Assembly: GCA_003485185.1 (NCBI GenBank)
Contig: DNAS01000055.1
Span: 6,981 to 18,206 of the forward strand
DNA from: Phycisphaerales bacterium
GTDB lineage: Bacteria > Planctomycetota > Phycisphaerae > SM23-33
DNA: 11,226 nt
Direction of reading: 5' to 3'
Shown: positions 1 to 6,537 of the stretch, one piece after another
Numbering within the stretch: position 1 is the first letter of the stretch
Layout of the letters: every line of letters starts with the position of its first letter
The notes under the pieces: model-generated
Seen by the model: only the letters and a program-made list of their open reading frames with translations
Told to the model about the DNA's origin: nothing
Database searches by the model: none
Made by a program: the position numbers and the translations under genes

Positions 1-10
1 TGCACGCAGC

Positions 11-544
11 TTACCCCCCCCGGGCGCGGCGGACGGCTTCGTTGACGAGTTGCTCCACCTCGGCCGGGCGCGACAGGTGCTGCCAGACGACGGCCGGCAC
101 GTCGGGCTTCTCGCCCGCGTGGAACAGCAGGTTGCCCGTTCCGATCGCGCGCTCCCAGACCGCCGCCGACGGCTGGACGCGGACGATCCGCTTCAGGGCG
201 CACTCGCCCAGCTCGACGCGCGTCAGCCCGGAAATCCGCAGCACCCGCAGGTTCGTCAGCACGTACATCCGCCCGCCCCACTGCGCGCAGGCGACCATCA
301 CCCGCAGGCAGGCGGCCGCCACGCACACCAGCACCACCGTCTGCCGCGCGACGGGCAGCGCGGGCACGGTCAGGCTCGTGGCGACTGCGACCAGCCCCGC
401 CGCCACCAGCACCGGCCCGGAGACCAGCAGCACCGACCAGAAGCTCGGTTTGGCGGCGTAGAGAACCACCTCCCCGTCGCGCAGCATGCGCTCGGAGACG
501 ACGGCGGCGGGCGCGACGGCGGCGGGTTCGGCCGAGGGACTCAT
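11..544 (-). CDS. Small membrane protein with bacterial PH (bPH2/DUF304-like) domain
   Basis: This 177-residue protein is probably anchored in the cytoplasmic membrane. Residues 35-60 and 68-88 are two hydrophobic segments. They are followed by a PH-like domain with the typical YVLTNLRVLRISG strand pair (94-106), a GTGNLLF strand (135-141) and a final amphipathic helix around SRPAEVEQLVNEA (158-170). This order, two membrane segments and then a single PH-like fold, is characteristic of bacterial PH domain proteins once called DUF304, whose function is mostly unknown. The ATG is fixed by a strong GGGGAGGAG ribosome site inside the end of hpt and by a 4-nt ATGA overlap with the hpt stop, so the gene is probably translationally coupled to hpt. 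The same frame stays open upstream to about 1252, but that part is hpt read in the wrong frame. The family call is fairly secure; no specific role can be given. Confidence 0.82.
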   Translation of the reverse strand: MSPSAEPAAVAPAAVVSERMLRDGEVVLYAAKPSFWSVLLVSGPVLVAAGLVAVATSLTVPALPVARQTVVLVCVAAACLRVMVACAQWGGRMYVLTNLRVLRISGLTRVELGECALKRIVRVQPSAAVWERAIGTGNLLFHAGEKPDVPAVVWQHLSRPAEVEQLVNEAVRRARGG

Positions 545-1134
545 GGGCGCTCCTCCCCGTTGACCGCCCGGCGGTGGCGGTCCAGCACGCAGAGGTCCGG
601 AAGGTTGCGGTAAAGGTTGTCGAAGTCCAGGCCGTAGCCGACGACGAACTCGTTGTCGATGTCGAATCCCAAAAAATCGGGCTCGCCCCTGTCGCTGCCG
701 GAGCCTTCTGCGAAAAGCTTCCGCAGCAGCACGCACGTCCGCACGCTGGCGGCGCCGGCGTCGCGGACGGCCTGGACCAGCGCGCCGATCGTTCGTCCGG
801 TGTCGAGGATGTCGTCGACAATCAGCACGTCCTTGCCCGACAGGTCCGGCAGTTGCGTGCGGAAGTTCACCCCCTGCGAGACCGTCGCGGCGTTGGGATA
901 GGAGCTGACGGAGACCAGCTCGATCCGCATGGCCAGGGGCAGTTGGCGCATCAGGTCGGCCAGGAAGATCACCGCCCCGGTGAGCACGGCAAGGATCGTC
1001 ACCTCGCGCCCGCGGTAGCAGGCGGCGATCTCGTCGGCGAGTTCCGCCACGCGCGCGGAGATGCGGTCGCGGGGCACGAGCACCCGCGCCTCGTCGCGAT
1101 ACGCCCGGTGGAATGAGGTGGCATCGTGTCGCAT
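541..1134 (-). CDS. hpt: Hypoxanthine phosphoribosyltransferase
   Basis: This 197-residue enzyme should convert hypoxanthine (and usually guanine) plus PRPP to IMP (or GMP) and pyrophosphate, the cytoplasmic purine salvage step. The motifs appear in the family order: LTGAVIFLADLMR (51-63), the flexible catalytic loop SYPNAATVSQGV (78-89), the PRPP-binding loop VLIVDDILDTGRT (103-115) with its acidic pair D107-D108, and the C-terminal FVVGYGLDFDNLYRNLPDL (163-181) that contacts the purine ring. Length is normal for bacterial Hpt (about 175-200). There is no convincing Shine-Dalgarno before the ATG at 1134, but homology-like sequence begins close to it and a promoter fits 26-30 nt upstream. It is the first gene of an operon with the bPH2 membrane protein, overlapping it by 4 nt. 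Confidence 0.95.
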   Translation of the reverse strand: MRHDATSFHRAYRDEARVLVPRDRISARVAELADEIAACYRGREVTILAVLTGAVIFLADLMRQLPLAMRIELVSVSSYPNAATVSQGVNFRTQLPDLSGKDVLIVDDILDTGRTIGALVQAVRDAGAASVRTCVLLRKLFAEGSGSDRGEPDFLGFDIDNEFVVGYGLDFDNLYRNLPDLCVLDRHRRAVNGEERP

Positions 1135-1166
1135 GGGCGGTGTCCGGCGGAGTTCGACGCGGGTGC

Positions 1167-1195
1167 ATCGTACCGCCGCGGCGGGACGAATGCAA
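1167..1195 (-). promoter_or_regulatory. Predicted sigma70-type promoter for hpt
   Basis: On the minus strand, TTGCAT (1190-1195) and TACGAT (1167-1172) are separated by exactly 17 nt. Transcription would start near 1160, giving a leader of about 26 nt before the hpt ATG. The -10 is identical to that of the divergent plus-strand promoter at 1322-1350. The -35 matches consensus in only 3 of 6 positions, so this is a moderate prediction. Confidence 0.4.
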
Positions 1196-1232
1196 TTGCC
1201 CCGGGAACCGCGCCGCGGCTTGGGCGTCTGTT

Positions 1233-1270
1233 ACATGTCCGGAAATGTCCACTTTGCGACTTGTCCGGAA
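1233..1270. repeat. Operator-like TGTCCGGAA direct repeats and imperfect palindrome
   Basis: TGTCCGGAA occurs at 1236-1244 and again at 1262-1270, start to start 26 bp, about two and a half helix turns. The first copy sits in the imperfect palindrome ACATGTCCGGAAATGT (1233-1248, 7 of 8 arm positions paired), and a further TGTCC follows at 1246-1250. The site lies between the two divergent promoters, where a regulator could act on either. No regulator gene is recognisable in the window that would bind it, so the operator role is inference. Confidence 0.35.
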
Positions 1271-1287
1271 TTGCGGAAGCGTTGTAA

Positions 1288-1320
1288 GTTCTGCTCCCGA
1301 CTGCTGCGCGGGCGCAGAAC
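1288..1320. repeat. Inverted repeat abutting the -35 of the plus-strand promoter
   Basis: GTTCTGC (1288-1294) and GCAGAAC (1314-1320) form a perfect 7-bp inverted repeat with a 19-nt spacer. Its right arm ends one base before the predicted -35 hexamer at 1322, the usual place for an activator site or a repressor half-site. Two 7-bp arms in 250 bp can occur by chance, so confidence is low. Confidence 0.3.
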
Positions 1321-1321
1321 A

Positions 1322-1350
1322 TTGATTTCCCCCGTTGCGGGGGGTACGAT
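1322..1350 (+). promoter_or_regulatory. Predicted sigma70-type promoter for the 1387 secreted-protein gene
   Basis: TTGATT (1322-1327) and TACGAT (1345-1350) are spaced by 17 nt, placing a start near 1357 and a leader of about 30 nt before the ATG at 1387. Inside the spacer is a small perfect inverted repeat, CCCCCG (1329-1334) and CGGGGG (1338-1343) around TTG. Hexamer quality, ideal spacing and correct distance to the gene make this one of the two best promoter candidates in the window. Confidence 0.5.
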
Positions 1351-1386
1351 TCGCAAAGATTGTCCAACCTCGTGAAAGGAGAACTC

Positions 1387-3351
1387 ATGCGATCCTCGAA
1401 ACTGCTTGTGGTCCTGTTGTCGGCGGCTGCAATGTCGGCGACCGCGTTCGGTCAGGCGGCGGGCGCTGGAGCGCCGCCCAAACCGGCCGCCGCGCCGATG
1501 CCCCCGGCCGAACCCGTCCTCAGCCACATTCCCGCCGGAGCGATGGGATTCGCGGTGGTCAACAACCTCCAGTCCGGCACGGAAAAGCTGGACAAGTTCC
1601 TCGGCGACATCGGCCTGGGCGAGATGATCAAGGCCAGCTTGCCCGAAGGGACGCTCTCCCCGATCCGCGGAATGCTGGGTGAGGGATTCAACCCCAACGG
1701 CGGGCTGGCCGTCGTGATGCTCGACGTGCAGCAGTACGGCGTGGACGTGATAGAGCTGATGCAGGGGCGGCGCCGTCCTCGTCCCGCCGCCGGCGAAGCG
1801 CCCGCCACCCAGCCGGCAGCGGCGCCCAAGTTGCCCGTCGTCTTCTTCATCGCGGGCAAGGGCATCAAGGAGGTCTTCACCAACTTCGATCCCATCGAGC
1901 CGACCGGCGACAGCAAGTACGCCACGCTGATGCTGCCCCCGGGCCCGATGTTCGCCGCGACGGTGGGCGGATACGTCATCGTCAGCCCGAACGACAAGGC
2001 CCTGACGGCCATCATCGAGTCCAAGACGCCCGTCGCCAAGGAACTATCCGCCGACGTGCTGGCCAAGGTGTCCAAGGCCGACCTGGCGATCCACGTGAAC
2101 ATGACCGTCACCGGCCCGCTGGTGAACAAGATGATCCAGCAGGCCGAGCAGCAGATCGCCCAGATGAAGCAGATGATGGCGCAGGGCGGCGGCGGTCCGA
2201 TGCCCGCGATGGGCCCGATGGGAATGTTGATGGGCATGGGCGACGTGCTGCCGATGTACCGCGAGGCCCTCAGTCAGATCCAGGGCGTGACGATCACCGC
2301 CGGGTTCGCCAAAACCGGCCTGTTGATCGAGGAGATCGTCGCCTGGTCGCCCGAGAGCAAGATCGGCAAGTCGCTCGCGTCGATGAAACCTCCCGCGGAC
2401 AAGCTCGTCGACCGCCTGCCGGACCTGCCGTACGTCCTGGCCGTCGGCGCCGGCTGGCAGAACAACCAGGAAATTACCGGCACGACGATGGACATGCTGG
2501 GCAAACTGCTGGGCGGCGTGGACGAGGAACTCCGCTCGCGCACGCTGAACCTCGTCAAGTCGTTCTATGACCAGGTCAGCGGACTGCAACTGGTCGCCGG
2601 CGGCGCGCCGAAGGGCAGCGGGCTGTTCGGCGTGGCGTTCGTCCTGAAGTGCAAGGACTCCGAGACGGTCAAGGGTCTGCTGGCGGAGAAGGCGGCCATC
2701 AGCAAGGACCTGCTTAAGAGCTTCCTGAAGGGCATGATGGGCCCGCGCGACCTGACGGAGTTCGACCAGGTCCAGATCGCCTACGTCAAGGACGTCGAGA
2801 AGGTGGACGAGCTGTCGGTGGACGCGGTGACGATCGACCATCCGGAGCTGGCCACCATGTCCGACAAGGACAAGGAAGAGATGACCAAGGTGCTCGGCGA
2901 GTCGAAGATCCGCCTGCTGGTGGCGGCGCCAGACAAGAACACCGTGGTGGTGACGTTCGGCGGGTCCAAGACGTTCCTAGCCGAGACGATCGCAGCCACC
3001 AAGGCGGCCAAGGGAACGATCCTCGCCGACGCGGCCGCCGCCGAGGCTATGGGCTATATGCCCAAGAACCTCTGCTCGCTGGCGCTGTTCAACGGCGGGA
3101 ACCTCTTCCAGGTGATCATGGACGGCGCGAAGGTCATGGAACCGGACTCGCCGCCCCCGCCGTTCAGCATCAACTGCAAGACCCCCATCGCCATGGGCGT
3201 GGGCGTCAGCGGATCGACGGAGAACGTCGTCTTCTACGTGCCGGCGGAACTCATCAAGCAGGCGGTCGGCGCGTTCATGCAGGTCGCCGGCCCGCGCCGA
3301 GGCCCGGGGCCTGTCCCGGCTGAACCCGCCCCCGGCAGCGAGGATTTCTGA
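1387..3351 (+). CDS. Secreted protein of unknown function with methionine-rich segment (DUF3352-like features)
   Basis: This is a 654-residue exported protein that I do not recognise with certainty. The ATG at 1387 is chosen over an in-frame TTG at 1360 because AAGGAG lies 5 nt upstream and the product then starts with a clean signal peptide: MRSSK, a hydrophobic core LLVVLLSAAA and probable cleavage after AFG at residue 22. A Pro/Ala linker (24-45) follows. The body has short units such as IPAGAMGFAVVNN (48-60) and GGYVIVSPNDKALTAI (around 196-212), with a weaker echo later (VAAPDKNTVVVTFGGSKTF, near 515-535). This recalls the repeating 'protein level / display / index' units of DUF3352-type proteins; that comparison is tentative. 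Residues 249-290 form a Gln/Met/Gly-rich stretch with 11 methionines. The tail is Pro-rich (about 635-654). It stands alone between its own promoter and a terminator. Confidence 0.8.
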   Translation: MRSSKLLVVLLSAAAMSATAFGQAAGAGAPPKPAAAPMPPAEPVLSHIPAGAMGFAVVNNLQSGTEKLDKFLGDIGLGEMIKASLPEGTLSPIRGMLGEGFNPNGGLAVVMLDVQQYGVDVIELMQGRRRPRPAAGEAPATQPAAAPKLPVVFFIAGKGIKEVFTNFDPIEPTGDSKYATLMLPPGPMFAATVGGYVIVSPNDKALTAIIESKTPVAKELSADVLAKVSKADLAIHVNMTVTGPLVNKMIQQAEQQIAQMKQMMAQGGGGPMPAMGPMGMLMGMGDVLPMYREALSQIQGVTITAGFAKTGLLIEEIVAWSPESKIGKSLASMKPPADKLVDRLPDLPYVLAVGAGWQNNQEITGTTMDMLGKLLGGVDEELRSRTLNLVKSFYDQVSGLQLVAGGAPKGSGLFGVAFVLKCKDSETVKGLLAEKAAISKDLLKSFLKGMMGPRDLTEFDQVQIAYVKDVEKVDELSVDAVTIDHPELATMSDKDKEEMTKVLGESKIRLLVAAPDKNTVVVTFGGSKTFLAETIAATKAAKGTILADAAAAEAMGYMPKNLCSLALFNGGNLFQVIMDGAKVMEPDSPPPPFSINCKTPIAMGVGVSGSTENVVFYVPAELIKQAVGAFMQVAGPRRGPGPVPAEPAPGSEDF

Positions 3352-3379
3352 TCCGCCGGACATCGCAGCAGGTACAACG

Positions 3380-3420
3380 ACGGGCCGTCGGCACATCGCC
3401 GGCGGCCCGTTTCTTTTCCC
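3380..3420 (+). terminator. Rho-independent terminator after the secreted-protein gene
   Basis: ACGGGCCGTCGG (3380-3391) pairs with CCGGCGGCCCGT (3399-3410) around a 7-nt loop. This is a 12-bp stem with one G-T wobble, followed at once by TTCTTTT (3411-3417). The stop codon of the plus-strand gene is 28 nt upstream. The opposing PEP-CTERM gene ends at 3433, so its transcript would also run into the stem, but no T-run follows in that direction; it may work poorly both ways. Confidence 0.85.
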
Positions 3421-3432
3421 CTTCAAACCGTC

Positions 3433-4050
3433 TCACGCGCGGCGGGTGCGCCGGATCAGCGTCACCACGCCGGCCGCCAGCAGGATCATCGTCACGGGTT
3501 CCGGCACCATCATGTCCTGCACCTTGCAGCTGTGCAGGACGATCGTGCTTTCGGACGGCGTATAGCTGCCCGGAAGGCCCGCCAGAAGCGTCTGTGCGGC
3601 GGACGCGACGGCTGAGTTGTTCGTGATGCGGAACGTCCCGCTGTTCGGGTTGTACCCGTTGCAGGGGTTTTCGTAGAGGACTTCCCAGATAGCGGTCTGC
3701 AAGGCCGCGGCCGCCAGCCCGGTCGTCACGCTCGACGCGTGCGTCTCAAACAGGTACGCCGCCAGGTTCCCGCCCGTCAGTTGGCTCGGAGACCGTTCGT
3801 CCACGTCGCCGCTGCCGAGGTACTGGAGAATGTCCACGCAGTAGGCCGTGAGGTTCTGCCCCTGATACGACAGGAGCACCTGCCCGGCCGAGATCGTGGA
3901 ATGGTTCGCGGGAGAGCCGGAATAATGGAGCGTGACCGACGCCTTGAGTCCCATGCCGTTGTAGGTCATGACGTCGGCGAAAGCCGCCGAAGCGCAGAAT
4001 CCCACCATCCCCGCTGCCACCAGTGAAATGACAATTCGATTCGTTTTCAT
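3433..4050 (-). CDS. PEP-CTERM surface protein with predicted Cys-Gln internal-thioester domain
   Basis: This 205-residue protein should be exported, then processed by an exosortase. It has a signal peptide (1-25, cleavage near AFA|D) and a C-terminal sorting signal of the PEP-CTERM type: VPEPVT at 182-187, a hydrophobic helix MILLAAGVVTLI (188-199) and the basic tail RRTRRA. Between them, AYCVDILQYLG (69-79) and ALQTAIWEVLYE (116-127) match the two hallmark motifs of thioester domains (TED, first described in Gram-positive adhesins), in which a Cys side chain bonds to a Gln. Here these would be C71 and Q118. C130 and C175 could form a disulfide. The start at 4050 is set by AAGGAG 6 nt upstream and by the signal peptide; an in-frame extension to 4305 is rejected. 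No exosortase gene is in the window. The sorting signal is certain; the thioester is a strong motif-based prediction. Confidence 0.88.
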   Translation of the reverse strand: MKTNRIVISLVAAGMVGFCASAAFADVMTYNGMGLKASVTLHYSGSPANHSTISAGQVLLSYQGQNLTAYCVDILQYLGSGDVDERSPSQLTGGNLAAYLFETHASSVTTGLAAAALQTAIWEVLYENPCNGYNPNSGTFRITNNSAVASAAQTLLAGLPGSYTPSESTIVLHSCKVQDMMVPEPVTMILLAAGVVTLIRRTRRA

Positions 4051-4091
4051 CGTTGGCTCCTTGACCTGATGAAAAACTCTTTCCCTCACCT

Positions 4092-4117
4092 GCCGCGCGG
4101 GAGCGATCCCTCGCGGC
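4092..4117 (-). promoter_or_regulatory. Hairpin in the 5' leader of the PEP-CTERM gene
   Basis: On the minus strand, GCCGCG and CGCGGC form a 6-bp stem that continues, after one A-G mismatch, as GGGA/TCCC closing a TCGC tetraloop. It sits about 40 nt before the ATG. A GTTTTTC stretch follows some 12 nt later, too far away for a standard terminator. It may stabilise the mRNA or regulate early elongation. Confidence 0.4.
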
Positions 4118-4142
4118 CCTCCTTCGCAACGTGTACGGAAGG

Positions 4143-4171
4143 AAGGTAGGATCCACTTCGCGGAGCGGCAA
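4143..4171 (-). promoter_or_regulatory. Weak candidate promoter for the PEP-CTERM gene
   Basis: On the minus strand, TTGCCG (4166-4171) and TACCTT (4143-4148) are 17 nt apart, which would give a leader of roughly 85 nt containing the 4092-4117 hairpin. The -10 matches consensus at only three positions. It is listed because no better pair was seen upstream of this gene. Confidence 0.2.
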
Positions 4172-4197
4172 ATCGGCGGCGCGTTTTTTACAGGCCG

Positions 4198-4215
4198 GAA
4201 CCGGAGGATCGGTTC
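4198..4215. repeat. Operator-like inverted repeat between divergent genes
   Basis: GAACCG (4198-4203) and CGGTTC (4210-4215) are a perfect inverted repeat with a 6-nt spacer, lying between the PEP-CTERM gene and the transporter gene. Size and position fit a dimeric regulator site, but a 6+6 repeat in GC-rich DNA is weak evidence alone. Confidence 0.25.
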
Positions 4216-4270
4216 GGACGGGAGCGAGTCTTCCCGCCACGGATTCTCCGAAGCAATGGGCGGCGACGGC

Positions 4271-4299
4271 TTGACGTGGCCCGTCGCGGTCCGGATACT
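4271..4299 (+). promoter_or_regulatory. Predicted sigma70-type promoter for the transporter gene
   Basis: TTGACG (4271-4276, 5 of 6 consensus bases) and GATACT (4294-4299, 4 of 6) are separated by exactly 17 nt. The start would be near 4306, leaving an unusually long leader of about 154 nt before the ATG at 4460. The copy of GGATTCTCCG at 4241-4250 lies just upstream of the -35 and recurs in the leader. Confidence 0.5.
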
Positions 4300-4305
4300 T
4301 TTCAC

Positions 4306-4459
4306 GTTGGAACGTCAGGAAGGGCGCGATCTTCCCCCTCCGACCCGCGAAGTTTCGATCGCGAAAACCACGAGGTTTTCCTCGTCGCCGATCCGCGTTC
4401 CGCAATCCGGCGGAGAGGCTGGATTCTCCGCCTCGCCTTGCCCTTTGCGGGAGAGAGCA
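4306..4459 (+). promoter_or_regulatory. Structured 5' leader of the transporter gene
   Basis: This predicted leader holds two perfect hairpins. The first pairs GAAAACC (4363-4369) with GGTTTTC (4374-4380) around ACGA. The second pairs GGCGGAGA (4409-4416) with TCTCCGCC (4425-4432) around an 8-nt loop and ends 16 nt before the GGGAG ribosome site (4449-4453). GGATTCTCCG at 4421-4430 overlaps the second right arm and repeats 4241-4250. The frame is open through the whole leader, but its translation shows no membrane or signal character, so it is treated as untranslated. The structure fits no riboswitch class I can name. Confidence 0.4.
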
Positions 4460-6514
4460 ATGAGCATTCGTTCGATCGTCCTGGGTCTGCTGGCCGCCGT
4501 GTTCATCGCGGGCTTCGGATACCTCAATGACTCGGTGATGCGCCTGACCTACCTCGTGGGCAACCACTTCCCGATTTTCGTCTTCGGGCTGCTGATCCTG
4601 TTGACCATCGCCGTCAACCCGCTGCTGGGTCTGTTCGGAAACCGCGCGAAGCTTCGTCCGTCGGAGCTGGCTGTCATCGTGGCGATGATGCTGGTCACGT
4701 GCAGCATTCCCGGAAGCGGGCTGATGCGCACCTTCACCAACGTCCTGGCCCTGCCCATCCACTTCAACCAGGTCCAGGCGGGCTGGAAGAAGAACCAGGT
4801 GCTGGAGCTGACCCCCGACGCCCTGCTCCCGGCCGACGGGGAATATCGAAAGGAGATGATCTCCGAGTTCCTCACGGGGCACTTCCGCGGGGCCGACCTC
4901 CCGCTGACCGATCCGCGCGTCGTCCCGTGGGAATACTGGAAGAAACCGTTGCTGAGCTGGATGCCCCTGATCGTCCTGATGAACGTCGGGGTCCTCTGCC
5001 TGGCGCTGGTGGTCCACCGCCAGTGGTCGGCCTGGGAGCGCCTACGCTACCCGGTGGCCGACTTCGCCACCGCCCTGACCAGCCAGGCCGGAAACGGCTC
5101 GCTCCTGCGCAACCGCCTGTTCTGGTTCGGGCTGGGGACGATCTTCACCATTCACCTGATCAACGGGCTGCATGTCTGGTATCCCGACCACATGGTCCAG
5201 ATCCCGCTCCAGGTGGACATGTCGCAGATCGCCCAGAAGTGGCCGCAGTTCGGGCGCGCGCCGTACTGCTGGAATCTCCTGAGGCCGATTTTCTACCCGA
5301 CGGTGGTGGCGTTCGCGTTCTTCCTGGCCTCGGACGTGAGTTTCAGCCTGGGCGTGACGCAGCTGCTGTTCGTCCCGCTCATGGCGGGACTGATCGTCGC
5401 GGGCGTGAACACGCGGACGGACTGGATGACCGGGGGCACGATCAGTTCGCAATTGGCGGGCAGTTATCTCGGCCTGGGGCTGATCCTGTTGTACGTCGGG
5501 CGGCGCTACTACGCCAATGCCTTGAAGGCGGCCCTGACGTTCCGCAGGCAGGAGGGCGTGGAATCGTACGCCGCCTGGGCGCTGCGGGTTTTCCTGCTCT
5601 GCGCGGCCGGGATGGTGCTGTGGCTGGTGTTCCGCACCAGTCTGCCCTGGCCGTTCGCCGTGCTGGTGGTTCTCTCGCTGTTCCTGATGTTCCTGGTGAT
5701 GAGCCGCCTGATCGCCGAGACGGGGCTGATCTACATGCAACCGAGCTGGCAGCCGCTGGCGGTGCTGATCGGGTTGTTCGGGTGGGAGGCGCTCGGACCG
5801 CAGGTGGTGATCGTGGCGGGCCTGATCTGCGCGGTGCTGACGATCGACCCGCGCGAGGCGCTGATGCCCTTTGTCGCCAACGCGCTGAAGCTGGGCGAGA
5901 ACACCCAGGTCCGCCCGGGCCGGCTGGGATGGGTGATGGCGGTGGTGTTCCTCGTCGGGCTGGCGGTGGCGGTCCCCGTGGTGCTGGGGAGCAATTACGC
6001 CCGCGGATACCCGCTGATGGACTACTGGGCCAACAACATGGTGCCCCGCTTCACGTACAACGCCGTCTCGAACCAGATGGACCAGCTCCGCAACGCCGGA
6101 CTGCTGGAACAGTCCATGAACTACACGACGTGGGAGCGCGTCCGGGCGGCCTGGCCGCTCCAGGCGGAACAGAAATCATTCCTCGCTTGGGGCGGGCTGG
6201 GGTTGCTGCTGGTGCTGGTGGCCAGCTATCTCCGCCTGCGGTTCACCTGGTGGCCGATCCACCCCGTGCTGTTCCTGGCCTGGGGAACGGCGCCCCTGGC
6301 GCGCTTCAGCCACTCGTTCCTTCTGGGCTGGCTGATCAAGACCTTCGTGACGGGACTGGGCGGCGGGAAGAAATACCGGCAACTTCAGCCGCTGATGATC
6401 GGCGTCATCGGGGGCGACCTTCTGGGCGGGTTGCTGTGGATGGCGGTGGGCGCGGCTTACTACGGCGTCACCGGCAACATTCCCACGGCCAACTACATGA
6501 TCTTCCCGGGATGA
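4460..6514 (+). CDS. Polytopic membrane protein, DUF6785/DUF6784-like, possibly OPT-related transporter
   Basis: This 684-residue protein is almost entirely hydrophobic, with about 14 candidate membrane helices. The first are IVLGLLAAVFIAGFGYL (about 6-22) and FPIFVFGLLILLTIAV (about 37-53). The last run is a segment around HPVLFLAWG, the amphipathic LLGWLIKTFV and a final LMIGVIGGDLLGGLLWMAVG. A polar loop separates the third helix from the next group, and a second polar loop containing NQMDQLRNAG lies near residues 535-545. The tail pattern, WWPIHP then a GWLIK turn, GG-x-KYRQLQPL and a last helix pair, is what I associate with the DUF6785/DUF6784 families common in planctomycetes, which resemble oligopeptide (OPT) transporters. 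No substrate can be read from the sequence. ATG 4460 is chosen because GGGAG lies 6 nt upstream and the first helix follows directly; the open frame back to 4256 has no coding character. It converges on the M14 gene with 23 bp between them and no obvious terminator. Confidence 0.8.
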   Translation: MSIRSIVLGLLAAVFIAGFGYLNDSVMRLTYLVGNHFPIFVFGLLILLTIAVNPLLGLFGNRAKLRPSELAVIVAMMLVTCSIPGSGLMRTFTNVLALPIHFNQVQAGWKKNQVLELTPDALLPADGEYRKEMISEFLTGHFRGADLPLTDPRVVPWEYWKKPLLSWMPLIVLMNVGVLCLALVVHRQWSAWERLRYPVADFATALTSQAGNGSLLRNRLFWFGLGTIFTIHLINGLHVWYPDHMVQIPLQVDMSQIAQKWPQFGRAPYCWNLLRPIFYPTVVAFAFFLASDVSFSLGVTQLLFVPLMAGLIVAGVNTRTDWMTGGTISSQLAGSYLGLGLILLYVGRRYYANALKAALTFRRQEGVESYAAWALRVFLLCAAGMVLWLVFRTSLPWPFAVLVVLSLFLMFLVMSRLIAETGLIYMQPSWQPLAVLIGLFGWEALGPQVVIVAGLICAVLTIDPREALMPFVANALKLGENTQVRPGRLGWVMAVVFLVGLAVAVPVVLGSNYARGYPLMDYWANNMVPRFTYNAVSNQMDQLRNAGLLEQSMNYTTWERVRAAWPLQAEQKSFLAWGGLGLLLVLVASYLRLRFTWWPIHPVLFLAWGTAPLARFSHSFLLGWLIKTFVTGLGGGKKYRQLQPLMIGVIGGDLLGGLLWMAVGAAYYGVTGNIPTANYMIFPG

Positions 6515-6537
6515 GGCGGCGCAGGGACGTCGCGGCC

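Noticed and set aside
545..1252. Upstream in-frame extension of the bPH2 gene (Arg/Pro-rich, 236 residues)
   Set aside because: It overlaps hpt in another frame, has the Arg/Pro/Ala composition of shadow translation in GC-rich DNA, and the bPH2 gene has its own ribosome site and ATG at 544.
2044..2841. Minus-strand open frame of 265 residues inside the secreted-protein gene
   Set aside because: His/Leu/Arg-rich antisense translation of a gene with a good promoter, ribosome site, signal peptide and terminator.
4051..4305. N-terminal extension of the PEP-CTERM protein
   Set aside because: It would bury the signal peptide 85 residues inside the protein; the ATG at 4050 has a good ribosome site.
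4256..4459. N-terminal extension of the transporter
   Set aside because: The 68 added residues are polar and motif-free, start upstream of the predicted promoter and include two hairpins; ATG 4460 has GGGAG at correct spacing.
3746..5017. A 423-residue open frame on the minus strand
   Set aside because: It is antisense to the transporter and out of frame with the PEP-CTERM gene, with Gln/His/Asp-rich shadow composition and no motif.
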